Below are positions 24,178 to 33,014 of a stretch of 64,000 bases of DNA, piece by piece. The DNA lies in assembly GCF_028368995.1 (NCBI RefSeq), contig NZ_JAQNDL010000001.1:3436001-3500000 (forward strand). Reading direction: 5' to 3'. The notes under the pieces were generated by a model. It saw nothing but the letters and a program-made list of their open reading frames with translations, was not told the DNA's origin and ran no database searches. This DNA is from Nannocystis bainbridge. Its GTDB lineage: Bacteria > Myxococcota_A > Polyangia > Nannocystales > Nannocystaceae. The position numbers and the translations under genes were made by a program. Every line of letters starts with the position of its first letter. Positions within the stretch are counted from its first letter, which is position 1.

Positions 24178-24909
24178 CGCACCGCCCCCTCGCCCTCGCC
24201 GACAATGATCATAGCCCCGGCGCGGCCCACGAAGAGCTGTCCCGTCATCGCCCGCCGACGCTACCACAGCGCCCGCCACCCCGGCCACCGCGGTCGCCGG
24301 GGCGCGATGCAACTCACGGCAAACCCCGCCGGGTCCCGCCCTCGCGCCCGCAGCCACGAGCTCGCGCCCGCGGCCGACCCGGAGGCCGAGCGCCTCTCCG
24401 CGCGACGCCAGCGACCCCGGCGGCCTCGACCCGGCGATCCAACGATCCGGGCGGCGCGGCCTCAGCACGAGAGGGCGGCGGAGCGACCTCCCGCAGGTCG
24501 CCTCCACGAGCGCGAGAAACCTCGAGGCCATCCTTTACCTTCTACCTTCTTAGGATCGACGTCGCGCGACCGCTGCGCCGCTCCGCGCATGCCCTCGCTC
24601 GTGCGGCCGTCCGTCCGTGTCCGCGTCAAAGCTGTGATCGCCGCCCCACCGAACGGCGGCGGCCACGACCCGGCACGGACGCATCATTCATCGCCTTCGC
24701 TGCGCGCCGCGATCGCCGGCAACGGACCCTCGTCTTTCACGCCGCGGGGGTCATTGTCGGCACCGGTGTCGCCCCATCGATCTGCCTCAATTCCGGTCCC
24801 CTGCCGAGATAGTGACATCGGGGCCGGTCCGGGCAGGCGGCCCACGACCCGCGCAATCAGGGTGAATGTCCGCGGGAACCGCCGGCCTCTGGCCCTGGGG
24901 CTCGCCGTT

Positions 24910-24955
24910 CCCTGCACATACAATCCCTGCACATAAATTTCCCTGCGCATGCAAT
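24910..24955. repeat. Three tandem 15-16-bp repeats
   Basis: CCCTGCACATACAAT, CCCTGCACATAAATTT and CCCTGCGCATGCAAT follow one another without gap. They could be an iterated protein-binding site upstream of the receptor operon. Confidence 0.55.
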
Positions 24956-25108
24956 CAGCCTGGGCATTGGGGGTGACCGCTGACTTGTGACAGGCGTCAT
25001 CACCTGTCCTAAAAATTGTTAGCCACTTCACAAATCAACGACGTAAACCCTGCCGATACCCGCCGATTTACGACCCACGGACGTCCGCCTGCGGTTTCAC
25101 AGTTTGTG

Positions 25109-25138
25109 TTGACATGCAGCGGACGGGCAGGCTATGTG
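25109..25138 (+). promoter_or_regulatory. Possible sigma70-type promoter
   Basis: A perfect -35 box TTGACA (25109-25114), an 18-bp spacer and TATGTG (25133-25138) lie about 150 bp before the TonB-receptor start, leaving a long leader that includes the TGTACGTACA palindrome. Confidence 0.35.
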
Positions 25139-25285
25139 CGTGCCTAACCACCGACTTGGGTGTACGTACAAGCGTAGCCTCTGAAGAACGCTGTCAACCG
25201 CAGTCACGGGCCCCCATCGGGCTCGAACACGGTGACGTCTGATTTACGCGGCCGATTTGCGGCGAACCACGGGCAAGAGGGCAAG

Positions 25286-28200
25286 ATGCGCAGGAGTGCT
25301 TGGATCACCATTTTAGGTGCCGTGGCTGCACAGGCGGCGGTCGTTTCGACGGCCGAGGCCGGGCCGAGCGACGCGGTATTGGTCGGAGTCGTCCGCGACG
25401 CGTCCACCGGCGAGGGCATCGAGGGCGCGCTGGTCATCGTCACCGGCGAGAAGATCCAGGGCGAGCGCACGATGACGACCAACGTCAGCGGCCTCTACCG
25501 TATTCCCAACCTTCCGCCCGGCACCTACGACGTGACCGTGTTCGCCCAGGACTACGGCGCCGGCAACAAGCGCGCCGGCCTGCAGCTGCGCGCCGGCACC
25601 ACGATTCGCGTCGACGTCCAGCTCGTGCGCTCGGGCACCCGCGAGGTCATCGAGGTCAACGTCGCCGCGCCGACGATCGACGTCGGCAACGGCGCCACCG
25701 GTCTTTCGGTCGACCGCGAGATGGCGCAGCGGGTCCCGATCGCCATCCCGACCGGCAAGGGCGCCGCCAATCGTTCGTTCGAGGCCATCGCCGAGGCCAC
25801 CCCGGGCGCTCGCAACGACACCTACGGCACCAGCATCGCCGGCACCACCTCGCCGGAGAACAAGTACTACGTCGACGGCCTGTCGGTGAACGACCCCGGC
25901 TTCGGTCTCAACGGCACCGGGCTGTCGATGGAGTTCCTCGAAGAGGTACGCATCGAGGCCGGCGGGTACATGCCGGAGCACGGGCGGTCGACCGGCGGTG
26001 TCATCAACGCCGTCACCAAGAGCGGCTCGAATCAGTTCCATGGCAACGTTTGGGCCTACTACACGCCCGGCCAGCTCGAGGGTCGACGGGAGATCGCCCG
26101 GCGCGAGGGCGACGCGATCGTCACCGAGCGCAACCTCAATTGGATCGGCGACGCCGGCTTCGACATCGGCGGGCGCATCATCAAGGACAAGCTGTGGTTC
26201 TACGGCGGCGTCAGCATCGCGCGCACCGTCTACGACCTCACCAGCTCGTGGAACCGGGTGTCCGTCGACCCTGACGGCAACGCGCTGATCGACCCCGACA
26301 CCAAGTTCACGGTCACCGAGCGCATCGCTGGCACCACCCAGCGGTTCAAGGCCCAGGGCACCACCGTCCAGGCGCTCGGCAAGCTGACCTACTCGCCCAA
26401 CAAGCGCAACACGCTCGAGATCCTGGCGATCTACGCCCCGAGCCTGTCGGGCGGCAACGGCACGTTCGGCATGAACGCGCAGACCGGTCAGCCCGAGGTC
26501 CTGAACCTCGTCGGCGACTACGGCGCGCTGGCCCGCAAGTACCGCGACAATTCCACCGACCTGCAGTTCAAGTGGAACTGGCGCGACGACGACGGCAAGT
26601 GGAACTTCGACACCATCCTCGGCTGGCACCATCAGCTCAACCAGCGCAACGCCGTCGACGGCACCCGCGTCGGCGACACCACCGGCCTGGCCGGCACGCC
26701 GAGCGTCGTCTATCGCCGGACCAATAACTTCTACGGCGCCGACGGCGGCCTGCTGGAGCCCGGCATGCCGGGCTACCGCGAGGTCCACTCGCTGACCGAC
26801 CTCACGCCGCTGCCGGGCGGCGCGCCGGGCGGCGCGTGCGACCCGATGATGTACTCGTTCACCGATCCGGTGTTGATGGACGCGCAGACGCGCTCCGTCG
26901 TGTGCCCGATCCGCCAGTGGACCACCGGCGGCCCCGGCCTCCTCTACGATCGCCGGCTCGATCGCCTGCAGGCGCGCGAGATCGTCACGCGGCTCGCTCG
27001 CGGCGCCGGTCACCACGTCATCAAGTTCGGCGTCGACTTCGAGTACACGCAGTACAACAGCAACCGCGGCTACAGCGGCAACCAGATCTACCGCGAGTCG
27101 ACGAACGGCACCAACTTCGCCGACTTCCGCATGTACTCGTTCCTCAGCGGGCCGGACGACGCCAACGTCATCCGCAACCTGAACTGGAACGTCATGTCGA
27201 CCACGATCGGCGGCTTCATTCAGGACAGCTGGTCGATCATGGACAAGGTCACGCTGAACGCGGGCCTCCGTTACGACGCCCAGCACCTGTTCAGCGGCGA
27301 CCGCACGCTGGCGATGGCCCTGCCGAACCAGTTCTCGCCGCGCATCGGCCTGATCTGGGACCCGACCTACAGCGGCAAGGCCAAGTTGTTCGTCAACTAC
27401 GCCCGCTTCTACCAGAGCGTCCCGCTCAACCTGGCCGACCGCGCCGGCACCGGCGAGCCCGGCCTGCAGTCGTTCCACAACGCTGTCGGCCCCGGGTCGT
27501 GCAGCGACCCGCTGGCCCCCGGCGCCAACGACCCCGGCGGCGCCTGTACTAACGACGCCAATCGCCTCCTGATCGGCGGCCCCGCCGACGCCGACCAGCG
27601 GTGGGCCCTCGCCAGCGCCGGCAAGACCCCGATCGACCCGCGGCTCAAGCCGCAGTCGAGCGACGAGATCGTGGCCGGCGGCGAGTACGAGATCATCCCC
27701 GACACCCGCCTCGGCGTGCAGTACACCCACCGGTGGCTGCACCGCGCCATCGAGGACATGAGCCGCGACGAGGCGGCCACCTACTTCATCGGCAACCCCG
27801 GCTACGGCATCGCCAAGGACTTCCCCAAGGCCAAGCGCGTCTACGACAGCGCGGTGCTGTTCGTCGAGAAGCGGTTCGCCAAGCACTGGATGATCACCGG
27901 CAGCTACACGCTGTCGTGGCTGCGCGGCAACCTCGCCGGCCTGTTCCGTCCGGAGACCGGCCAGCTCGACCCGAACACCACCTCCGACTTCGACCTCATC
28001 TCGCTGCTCGAGAACCGCTCCGGCTACTTGCCGGGCGACACGCGTCACTCCTTCAAGGTCTTCACCGCCGGCGAGATCGTGCTCGGCAACGGCCAGTTCC
28101 TGCGGCTCGGCGGCGCGCTGCGGGCCCGCTCGGGCGGTCCCACCAATTACCTGGCCTCGCACGTCCTCTACGGCTTCGACGAGTCGTTCATCCTCCCGCG

Positions 28201-28513
28201 CGGCAGCGGCGAGCGGCTGCCGTGGAACTTCTCGATCGATCCGACCGTCGGCTACACCAAGATCCTGCGCAAGGACCTGCGCATCACCGTCTCGATGGAC
28301 GTGTTCAACGTCGCCAACTTCCAGCAGATCCTGGCGATCGACGAGCGCTACACCTTCGACGAGGTCAACCCGATCAAGGGTGGCACCATGGCGGACCTGG
28401 CGAGCGCCACCACCACCGGCGGCACGCCGATCACGGTCAACCCGAACTTCGGCAATCCGACCTTCTACCAGCAGCCGCGGCAGTTCCGCTTCGGCATCCG
28501 CCTGTCCTTCTGA
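25286..28513 (+). CDS. Oar-like TonB-dependent outer-membrane receptor
   Basis: 1075 residues starting MRRSAWITILGAVAAQAAVVSTAEA, a good Sec signal, preceded by an AGAGGG ribosome site. Next comes a carboxypeptidase-regulatory-like domain (LVGVVRDASTGEGIEGALV, TNVSGLYRIPNLPPGTYDV), then the plug (ENKYYVDGLSVNDPGFG, FLEEVRIEAGGYMPEHGRSTGGVINAVTKSGSN) and a long barrel ending in RQFRFGIRLSF, with a terminal Phe as for BAM substrates. This is the layout of the Myxococcus Oar protein and of SusC-like receptors. The substrate is unknown: protein, peptide or complex carbohydrate. The next gene begins 15 bp later, so a three-gene operon with it and 29388-30188 is likely. Confidence 0.9.
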   Translation: MRRSAWITILGAVAAQAAVVSTAEAGPSDAVLVGVVRDASTGEGIEGALVIVTGEKIQGERTMTTNVSGLYRIPNLPPGTYDVTVFAQDYGAGNKRAGLQLRAGTTIRVDVQLVRSGTREVIEVNVAAPTIDVGNGATGLSVDREMAQRVPIAIPTGKGAANRSFEAIAEATPGARNDTYGTSIAGTTSPENKYYVDGLSVNDPGFGLNGTGLSMEFLEEVRIEAGGYMPEHGRSTGGVINAVTKSGSNQFHGNVWAYYTPGQLEGRREIARREGDAIVTERNLNWIGDAGFDIGGRIIKDKLWFYGGVSIARTVYDLTSSWNRVSVDPDGNALIDPDTKFTVTERIAGTTQRFKAQGTTVQALGKLTYSPNKRNTLEILAIYAPSLSGGNGTFGMNAQTGQPEVLNLVGDYGALARKYRDNSTDLQFKWNWRDDDGKWNFDTILGWHHQLNQRNAVDGTRVGDTTGLAGTPSVVYRRTNNFYGADGGLLEPGMPGYREVHSLTDLTPLPGGAPGGACDPMMYSFTDPVLMDAQTRSVVCPIRQWTTGGPGLLYDRRLDRLQAREIVTRLARGAGHHVIKFGVDFEYTQYNSNRGYSGNQIYRESTNGTNFADFRMYSFLSGPDDANVIRNLNWNVMSTTIGGFIQDSWSIMDKVTLNAGLRYDAQHLFSGDRTLAMALPNQFSPRIGLIWDPTYSGKAKLFVNYARFYQSVPLNLADRAGTGEPGLQSFHNAVGPGSCSDPLAPGANDPGGACTNDANRLLIGGPADADQRWALASAGKTPIDPRLKPQSSDEIVAGGEYEIIPDTRLGVQYTHRWLHRAIEDMSRDEAATYFIGNPGYGIAKDFPKAKRVYDSAVLFVEKRFAKHWMITGSYTLSWLRGNLAGLFRPETGQLDPNTTSDFDLISLLENRSGYLPGDTRHSFKVFTAGEIVLGNGQFLRLGGALRARSGGPTNYLASHVLYGFDESFILPRGSGERLPWNFSIDPTVGYTKILRKDLRITVSMDVFNVANFQQILAIDERYTFDEVNPIKGGTMADLASATTTGGTPITVNPNFGNPTFYQQPRQFRFGIRLSF

Positions 28514-28528
28514 TCGATGAGGTTTACG

Positions 28529-29368
28529 ATGCAGCCCAGCAAGCGTCCGCCCCTCCGCGCCCTCGTCCCCGGCGCGCTCCTCCTCGTCGTCGGAGGCAGC
28601 TGCACGCAGCCGACGATGAACTGCACCACCGCCCACCTCTACTACGCGGCCCAGTACGAGCTCACCTCCGGCGACGCGAACTCGCCGTGCGCCCAGCACA
28701 AGGGCGACATCCTCGGCATGCAGACTTACTTCGCGACCGGCGGCATCAACGGCACCGCGAAGTTCAGCGACCCGTCGGCGGCGATCCGGCCCCAGTACGC
28801 CGGCCTCCTCGTCGCCGAGGCCCTCGAATACCCGGTCGACGTGCCCGGCTTCACCGGCGAGAAGGGCGTCGAGCACTGGCCCAACGCCGTCGGCGACTTC
28901 GAGAGCGGCCTCCCTGACGGCGAGGACCTCTGTCACGTCCCGCAGCTCGACTCCATGTTCACGCGCCCCGAGCTGCCGGCGATCGCCGACGACCCGATGA
29001 CGGCCGACGTCGACGAGACCGTCGAGGCCACCCCGCCGACCGCCGTCGCCTACGAGTGGAGCAACGCGCGCTGGCTCAACACCCCCGACGCTCAGGGCAC
29101 CCAGTTCGAGGCCGATCTCAAGTTCACCCAGGACGGCTGCACCGCTGAGTTCCACGTGGTCGCCGTCTCGCCGGCCGTCCACTGCGTCACCGACGAGGAC
29201 TGCACCACCACCGGCAACGGCATCAACCCCGACTTCGCGGTCGAGTGCGACAACCGCATCAACGACCCGCTGAGCCCGGACGTCGCCGACGACCCCGAGA
29301 CGCCCGCGAACGAGGCCGTCGACTACGGCCTGTGCGTCCTCGCCAGGCCGATCCCCTCCTACGAATAG
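28529..29368 (+). CDS. Lipoprotein co-transcribed with the Oar-like receptor
   Basis: 279 residues. The lipoprotein signal is LRALVPGALLLVVGGSC, with the lipobox at GGSC. Cys are scattered through the mature part (MNCTTAHLYY, SPCAQHKGD, DLCHVPQL, DGCTAEFHVV, VHCVTDEDC, VECDN, GLCVL). No known family is recognised. An in-frame ATG at 28517 exists, but GAGG six bases before 28529 marks the better start. Its location right behind a TonB receptor suggests a surface lipoprotein that helps capture or present the substrate, like SusD or HmuY. That is inference from arrangement only. Confidence 0.7.
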   Translation: MQPSKRPPLRALVPGALLLVVGGSCTQPTMNCTTAHLYYAAQYELTSGDANSPCAQHKGDILGMQTYFATGGINGTAKFSDPSAAIRPQYAGLLVAEALEYPVDVPGFTGEKGVEHWPNAVGDFESGLPDGEDLCHVPQLDSMFTRPELPAIADDPMTADVDETVEATPPTAVAYEWSNARWLNTPDAQGTQFEADLKFTQDGCTAEFHVVAVSPAVHCVTDEDCTTTGNGINPDFAVECDNRINDPLSPDVADDPETPANEAVDYGLCVLARPIPSYE

Positions 29369-29387
29369 CGAACGCGGAGCGACTACC

Positions 29388-30188
29388 ATGCGACGTCCGT
29401 CGAATCACAGCACGATGCGCTGCCTCCAGATCGCCGCCACCGCGACCGCCCTCCTGTTCGCCCAGGCCCCCGCGTTCGCCCAGGGCCCGGCCAGCCCGCC
29501 TCCGCCGTCGCCGCCTGCCGCTGCGCCTGCGGCCTCGCCCGCGCCTGCGCCCGCTTCGCCCGCGCCTGCGCCCAGCCCCGCCCCCGCGCCCAGCCCCGCC
29601 CCCGCGCCCGAGCCCTTGCCCGACCCGGGCGCGTGGAACCCGACCGGCGCGCCGCCCGTCGAGGCGCCGCCGGCCGAGCCTCCGCCGCCCGTCGAGCCCG
29701 CCCCGCCGCCCGAGCCCGAAGTCGCAGCCCCGCCCGCGCCTGTCGGTCCGCCTCCGCCGCCTGCGCTGGCGCCGGCCGATTCGGCCCAGGCCAAGAAGAT
29801 GCGGGCCGCCGGCGTTGGCACGATGATCGCCGGCGGGGTCCTCTCGCTGGCCGGCTTCGCCGTGACCCTCGCCTTCACCCTGCGCGGCAACAAGCTCGAG
29901 AGGGACCTGGTCGACGCCGAGGACGCCTATCAGCTCGGCGATTGCAGCCGCGTCACCACCGGCGAATGCAAGACGCTGACCGCCAACCGCGACGAGACCC
30001 GCCAGGGCATCCTCGGCTCCGATCGCATGACCGCGGTCGGCGGCGGGATCCTCGCCGGCGGCATCATCGTCACGGCGATCGGCGGAATCCTCTATCGCGT
30101 CGGCGTCAGGCGGATCACCAACACCGACCTGTCGCGCGTGCGCGTCAGCCCGACCTTCGGCGGGCTCTCGATCTCCGGCCGCTTCTGA
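29388..30188 (+). CDS. Proline/alanine-rich exported membrane protein
   Basis: 266 residues. A signal peptide (CLQIAATATALLFAQAPAFAQ) is followed by about 100 residues of Pro/Ala/Glu low complexity (APAPSPAPAPSPAPAP, VEAPPAEPPPPVEPAPP). Two hydrophobic segments follow: GTMIAGGVLSLAGFAVTLAFTL and AVGGGILAGGIIVTAIGGILY, flanking a charged loop with two Cys (GDCSRVTTGECK). The Pro-rich region may span the periplasm or the wall, like the spacer of TonB-type proteins. I recognise no family. It has a ribosome site (GGAG) 8 nt before ATG 29388 and is the third gene of the receptor operon. Confidence 0.65.
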   Translation: MRRPSNHSTMRCLQIAATATALLFAQAPAFAQGPASPPPPSPPAAAPAASPAPAPASPAPAPSPAPAPSPAPAPEPLPDPGAWNPTGAPPVEAPPAEPPPPVEPAPPPEPEVAAPPAPVGPPPPPALAPADSAQAKKMRAAGVGTMIAGGVLSLAGFAVTLAFTLRGNKLERDLVDAEDAYQLGDCSRVTTGECKTLTANRDETRQGILGSDRMTAVGGGILAGGIIVTAIGGILYRVGVRRITNTDLSRVRVSPTFGGLSISGRF

Positions 30189-30255
30189 GCGTCGGCACAC
30201 GCGCGCGAGCAGGGGCGCGGTCGCGCGCGCGGGCCCGAGCGGGCATACTCGCGCC

Positions 30256-30624
30256 GTGCTCTACGCCATCCTCTGCTACAACGACGAGAAGGTCGTCACC
30301 TCGTGGACCCAGGCCGAGGACGACGCCGTCATGGCTCGCCTCGCGGTGGTGCACGACCGCCTCACCGCCGAGGGCACGCTCGGGCCGGCGGTGCGCCTGC
30401 GGCCGACCGCGGCGGCGACCACCGTGCGAAAGACCCACCCGCCGGTGATCCTCGACGGACCGTTCGCCGAGACCAAGGAGCAGCTGCTCGGCTTCTACGT
30501 CCTCGAGTGTCAGTCGCAAGACGAGGCGCTGGCCATCTCGCGCGAGCTGGCCGAGGCCAACCCCGGCGGATCATACGAGATCCGCCCGGTCTCGCTGTTC
30601 TTGCCCGGCCACCCGGTGCGCTGA
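30256..30624 (+). CDS. YciI/DGPF-domain protein
   Basis: 122 residues, soluble, near-complete YCII-like (PF03795) domain. MLYAILCYNDEKVVTSWT, TLGPAVRLRPTAAATTVRK, ILDGPFAETKEQLLGFYVLECQSQDEALAISRELAEANPGGSYEIRPV includes the diagnostic DGPFAETKEQL. Such proteins are often next to ECF sigma factors and may catalyse a small-molecule step; no sigma-factor gene is beside this one. It lies 67 bp after the Pro-rich gene with a GC-rich alternating CGCG tract in between. Confidence 0.88.
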   Translation: MLYAILCYNDEKVVTSWTQAEDDAVMARLAVVHDRLTAEGTLGPAVRLRPTAAATTVRKTHPPVILDGPFAETKEQLLGFYVLECQSQDEALAISRELAEANPGGSYEIRPVSLFLPGHPVR

Positions 30625-30732
30625 ATGCAGTCCGCACATTTCGCGCGGCGCGCGATTTGGATCACGCGCGCCGACAGCCCCGGCGCTAGTGACTCGGGCC
30701 CCCGCTTCCTTTAAGAAGAGGCCGGCCCGTCC

Positions 30733-31701
30733 ATGCCGCGCTACCTCGTCACCGCCGATCCGGTCGCCAGCTTCCAGCCGCGCTTCGATACGACGTTGCG
30801 CCTCATGGCCGAGCTGCTGGCCCGCGGCGTCGAGGTCGACTACTGCGACCTGTTCACGACCGACATGTCCCTCGGGACAGATGATTGGCTCGCCGCCCTG
30901 CCGGTCCGTTCGGTGCTGTGGAGCGACCCCTCACGCCCCCCGTACGTCGGCCTCGACGCCCCGCGCAGCGCCGCCGCGCTCGACTACGAGGTCCTCGTCC
31001 ACCGCAAGGACCCGCCGGTCGACGCGACCTACCGCGGCTGGGCCGAGCGGTTCGCGGCGCTCGACGGGCGGCTGCTGCAGCTCAACGAGCCGGCCGAGGT
31101 GCTGCGGCACTCCGAGCACCTGCTGCCGGCGCGCTTCCCCGAATTCTCGATCCCGACCTTCCACTGCCGCGAGTTCGGCGAATTCGCGGCGACCGTGCGC
31201 AGCCAGCCGGTCGAGGCCGTGGTCAAGCCGATCGCCGAGTGCAGCGGGATCGGCATCGCCTTCTTCCGCCCCGACGCGTCCGAACCTGTCCTTCGGGGCT
31301 GGTGGCAACAATACGGCGAGGCCGTGGTGCAGCCGTATCAGGAGGCCGTCACCACCCGCGGCGACCTGCGGATCTTGACCATCGGCCGGCGGATCCTCGG
31401 CAGCGTCACCCGGCTCCCGCGCCCGGGCTCGCGGCTCGCCAACCTCCACCAGGGCGCGTCGTACCACGCGTTCGACCCGACCCCGCGCCAGCTCGAGGCG
31501 GTGGCCGCGGTCACCGCCGAGCTGGTGCCTCGCGGCCTCTACCTGCTCGGCCTCGACTTCATCGGCGACCTGCTGTCCGAGGTCAACTTCACCAGCCCCT
31601 CGGCGATGGTCCAGATCGGCGAGGTCATGCACAAGCGCCCCGAGGTCGAGCTCGTCGACGAGATCGAGGCGCTCCGCCGCACCTTCGTCGCGCGCCCCTG
31701 A
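30733..31701 (+). CDS. ATP-grasp enzyme of the prokaryotic glutathione-synthetase type
   Basis: 322 residues. The order is an N-terminal domain (MPRYLVTADPVASFQPRFDTTLRLMAELLARGVEVDYCD), a lid/ATP-binding domain (VEAVVKPIAECSGIGIAFF, VVQPYQEAV), and DLRILTIGRRILGSVTRLPRPG, then YLLGLDFIGDLLSEVNFTSPSAMVQIGEV, which carries the metal-binding Asp and Asn of ATP-grasp folds. This is the GshB pattern. Whether the product is glutathione, a related thiol or another amide is open, as no gshA partner is adjacent. Two copies of the palindrome lie in frame (30861-30880, TDMSLGTD; 31281-31298, SEPVLRG). Confidence 0.82.
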   Translation: MPRYLVTADPVASFQPRFDTTLRLMAELLARGVEVDYCDLFTTDMSLGTDDWLAALPVRSVLWSDPSRPPYVGLDAPRSAAALDYEVLVHRKDPPVDATYRGWAERFAALDGRLLQLNEPAEVLRHSEHLLPARFPEFSIPTFHCREFGEFAATVRSQPVEAVVKPIAECSGIGIAFFRPDASEPVLRGWWQQYGEAVVQPYQEAVTTRGDLRILTIGRRILGSVTRLPRPGSRLANLHQGASYHAFDPTPRQLEAVAAVTAELVPRGLYLLGLDFIGDLLSEVNFTSPSAMVQIGEVMHKRPEVELVDEIEALRRTFVARP

Positions 31702-31706
31702 ATTCA

Positions 31707-31731
31707 GCAGACCCGGCGGCCACGGGTCTGC
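31707..31731 (+). terminator. GC-rich hairpin after the ATP-grasp gene
   Basis: GCAGACCCG-GCGGCCA-CGGGTCTGC, a perfect 9-bp stem 5 bp after the stop codon. It has no T run, so it is a weak or factor-assisted terminator, or a processing hairpin. Confidence 0.5.
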
Positions 31732-31862
31732 ATGGTGCGACGGCCTTCGCTTGCCCCCGACCTCGCGGCGGTCCGCGCGTTGCATACAATTCGCGCTCGA
31801 CGGGTCGCTATGCATATTGCATGCGAATCCCGGGCGCGCCCTCGATCTCGCAAATCCATGGC

Positions 31863-32303
31863 TCAGCGCGCCGCGATCAACGCCTCGAGCGCCGGTACGT
31901 GCGTCTCGCTGCGGCGCAACAGGTCGCTGCGGATCATCGCCTTGACCGCGGGCGGCAGCGACGGATCGTTCAGCGCGCGCCGGTACGCCTCGACCTGGCG
32001 CGCCTCGTCGTCGCACAGCGCGTCGACCGTGACGTTCAGCGCCTCGTCAGCGCGCGCGGCTGCGTATTCCTGGCCCGCGGTCGAGGTCGGCGCGACCTCT
32101 CCGTTTCGCAGCAGCAGCCCGCGCAGCACCTGGACCGCGCGGCTGTGGTCGACGCAGATCTGCCGCAGCCGCGGGCCCGCGTCCGGGCCGTCGAGCCACG
32201 TCAGCGCCCCGCGGTAGGTCTCCACCGCCGACAGCTCGGCCCGCAGCAGACGGGTCAACGTGTTCGGCGGATCGCCGCGCTCGGGGTTCGTCGCTGTAGC
32301 CAC
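31863..32303 (-). CDS. DUF2383 ferritin-like four-helix protein
   Basis: 146 residues, all helical. LTRLLRAELSAVETYRGALTW, QICVDHSRAVQVLRGLLLRNGEVA, DEALNVTVDALCDDEARQVEAYRRAL and AMIRSDLLRRSETHVPALEAL show the Glu/His helices of DUF2383, a ferritin-superfamily family (PA2169-like) of unknown biochemical role, often stress-linked. Candidate metal ligands are Glu in helix 1, Glu/His in the others. It is a single gene and convergent with the ATP-grasp gene. Confidence 0.82.
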   Translation of the reverse strand: MATATNPERGDPPNTLTRLLRAELSAVETYRGALTWLDGPDAGPRLRQICVDHSRAVQVLRGLLLRNGEVAPTSTAGQEYAAARADEALNVTVDALCDDEARQVEAYRRALNDPSLPPAVKAMIRSDLLRRSETHVPALEALIAAR

Positions 32304-32408
32304 GAGGATGCATTAGCGCCCGCCGCCACTATGTCAAGACCACGCGAGAGAACACGAATCCGGCGGCCGCGAGGGCCCGTGGGGCCGGTCGCGTCCGCCA
32401 GTCTGCGA

Positions 32409-33014
32409 TCATCCGTCGACGATCACGCCGAGCGAGGCACAGCGCGCGGCGTCGACGAAGATCAGCCCGTCGTCCTCATGCGGCGCGGCGCCGGGGGTGG
32501 TCGGCTGCTCACCCCCGCCTTCATCAGGCGTGGCCCCACCGCCGGGTTCGGTCGGCTGACCGCCGGGTTCGGTCGGCTCGGTGCCGGGCTTGGCCGGCTT
32601 TTTGCCCGGCTTCTTGCCCGGCTTGAAGCGCGTCGCGCAGAACGTCGCGCCGTCGTCGATGCACGCGCTGCGACACACGGCCACATCGTCGGCGGCGCGG
32701 TCGCAGGCCGCGAGGCAGACGTCGCCGATCTGCAGCTCGCAGGCGTTCTCCTCGGCCAGCGCCCGGGCCGTCGCGCAGAAGTCGAGCTCGACCTCCGCGG
32801 ACTCCCGCGATTCACCCCCGGGCTCGCCCGCGCCGGGCTCTTCGCCGGGCTGCTCTCCGGGCTTCTCGCCGGGCTTCTCTCCGGGCTTCTTGCCCGGCTT
32901 CTTGCCGGGCTTGAACGCGGACTCCTCGACCTGCGTGGTCAGCGGTTTCGCGGCAGCGACGATCGGCAGTGCGAGCGCGGCCGCAGGGAACAACACGAGC
33001 AAATGACGCATCAT
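32409..33014 (-). CDS. Cys-rich secreted protein A (CLAxC/CRSxC family)
   Basis: 201 residues. The signal peptide is MMRHLLVLFPAAALALPIVAAA. An N-terminal low-complexity linker of PGKKPGEKPGEQPGEEPG units precedes the Cys core: CLAACDRAADDVAVCRSAC then seven residues and C. A second low-complexity linker (PGTEPTEPGGQPTEPGGG) leads to a conserved end (GLIFVDAARC). The same core and the I-F-[VI]-D-x-x-x-C end occur in three further proteins at 33868-37690. AAAGGA-type ribosome site before the ATG. Unlike the other three it lacks their shared promoter block and its linkers are Pro/Lys/Glu instead of Asp or Gly/Trp. Function unknown; export and disulfides are expected. Confidence 0.75.
   Translation of the reverse strand: MMRHLLVLFPAAALALPIVAAAKPLTTQVEESAFKPGKKPGKKPGEKPGEKPGEQPGEEPGAGEPGGESRESAEVELDFCATARALAEENACELQIGDVCLAACDRAADDVAVCRSACIDDGATFCATRFKPGKKPGKKPAKPGTEPTEPGGQPTEPGGGATPDEGGGEQPTTPGAAPHEDDGLIFVDAARCASLGVIVDG

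Larger units (their letters stand above)
24178..25285. other. 1.1-kb non-coding spacer with promoter region
   Basis: The spacer lies between the divergent proB and the Oar-like receptor gene. It contains a triple short repeat (24910-24955), a palindrome TGTACGTACA at 25161-25170 and a sigma70-like promoter at 25109-25138. No convincing gene is seen. GC falls near 24930-25200. Confidence 0.5.

Noticed and set aside
24684..25031. 115-residue minus-strand frame in the proB/receptor spacer
   Set aside because: No domain, ribosome site or signal; it crosses the triple repeat and the AT-rich part.
25313..29389. A 1358-residue open frame opposite the Oar-like receptor
   Set aside because: Antisense to a clear TonB receptor and to its lipoprotein; composition typical of a high-GC shadow.
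30190..30250. Alternating CGCG tract as possible Z-DNA or origin
   Set aside because: Short, with no DnaA boxes or associated genes; normal for this GC content.
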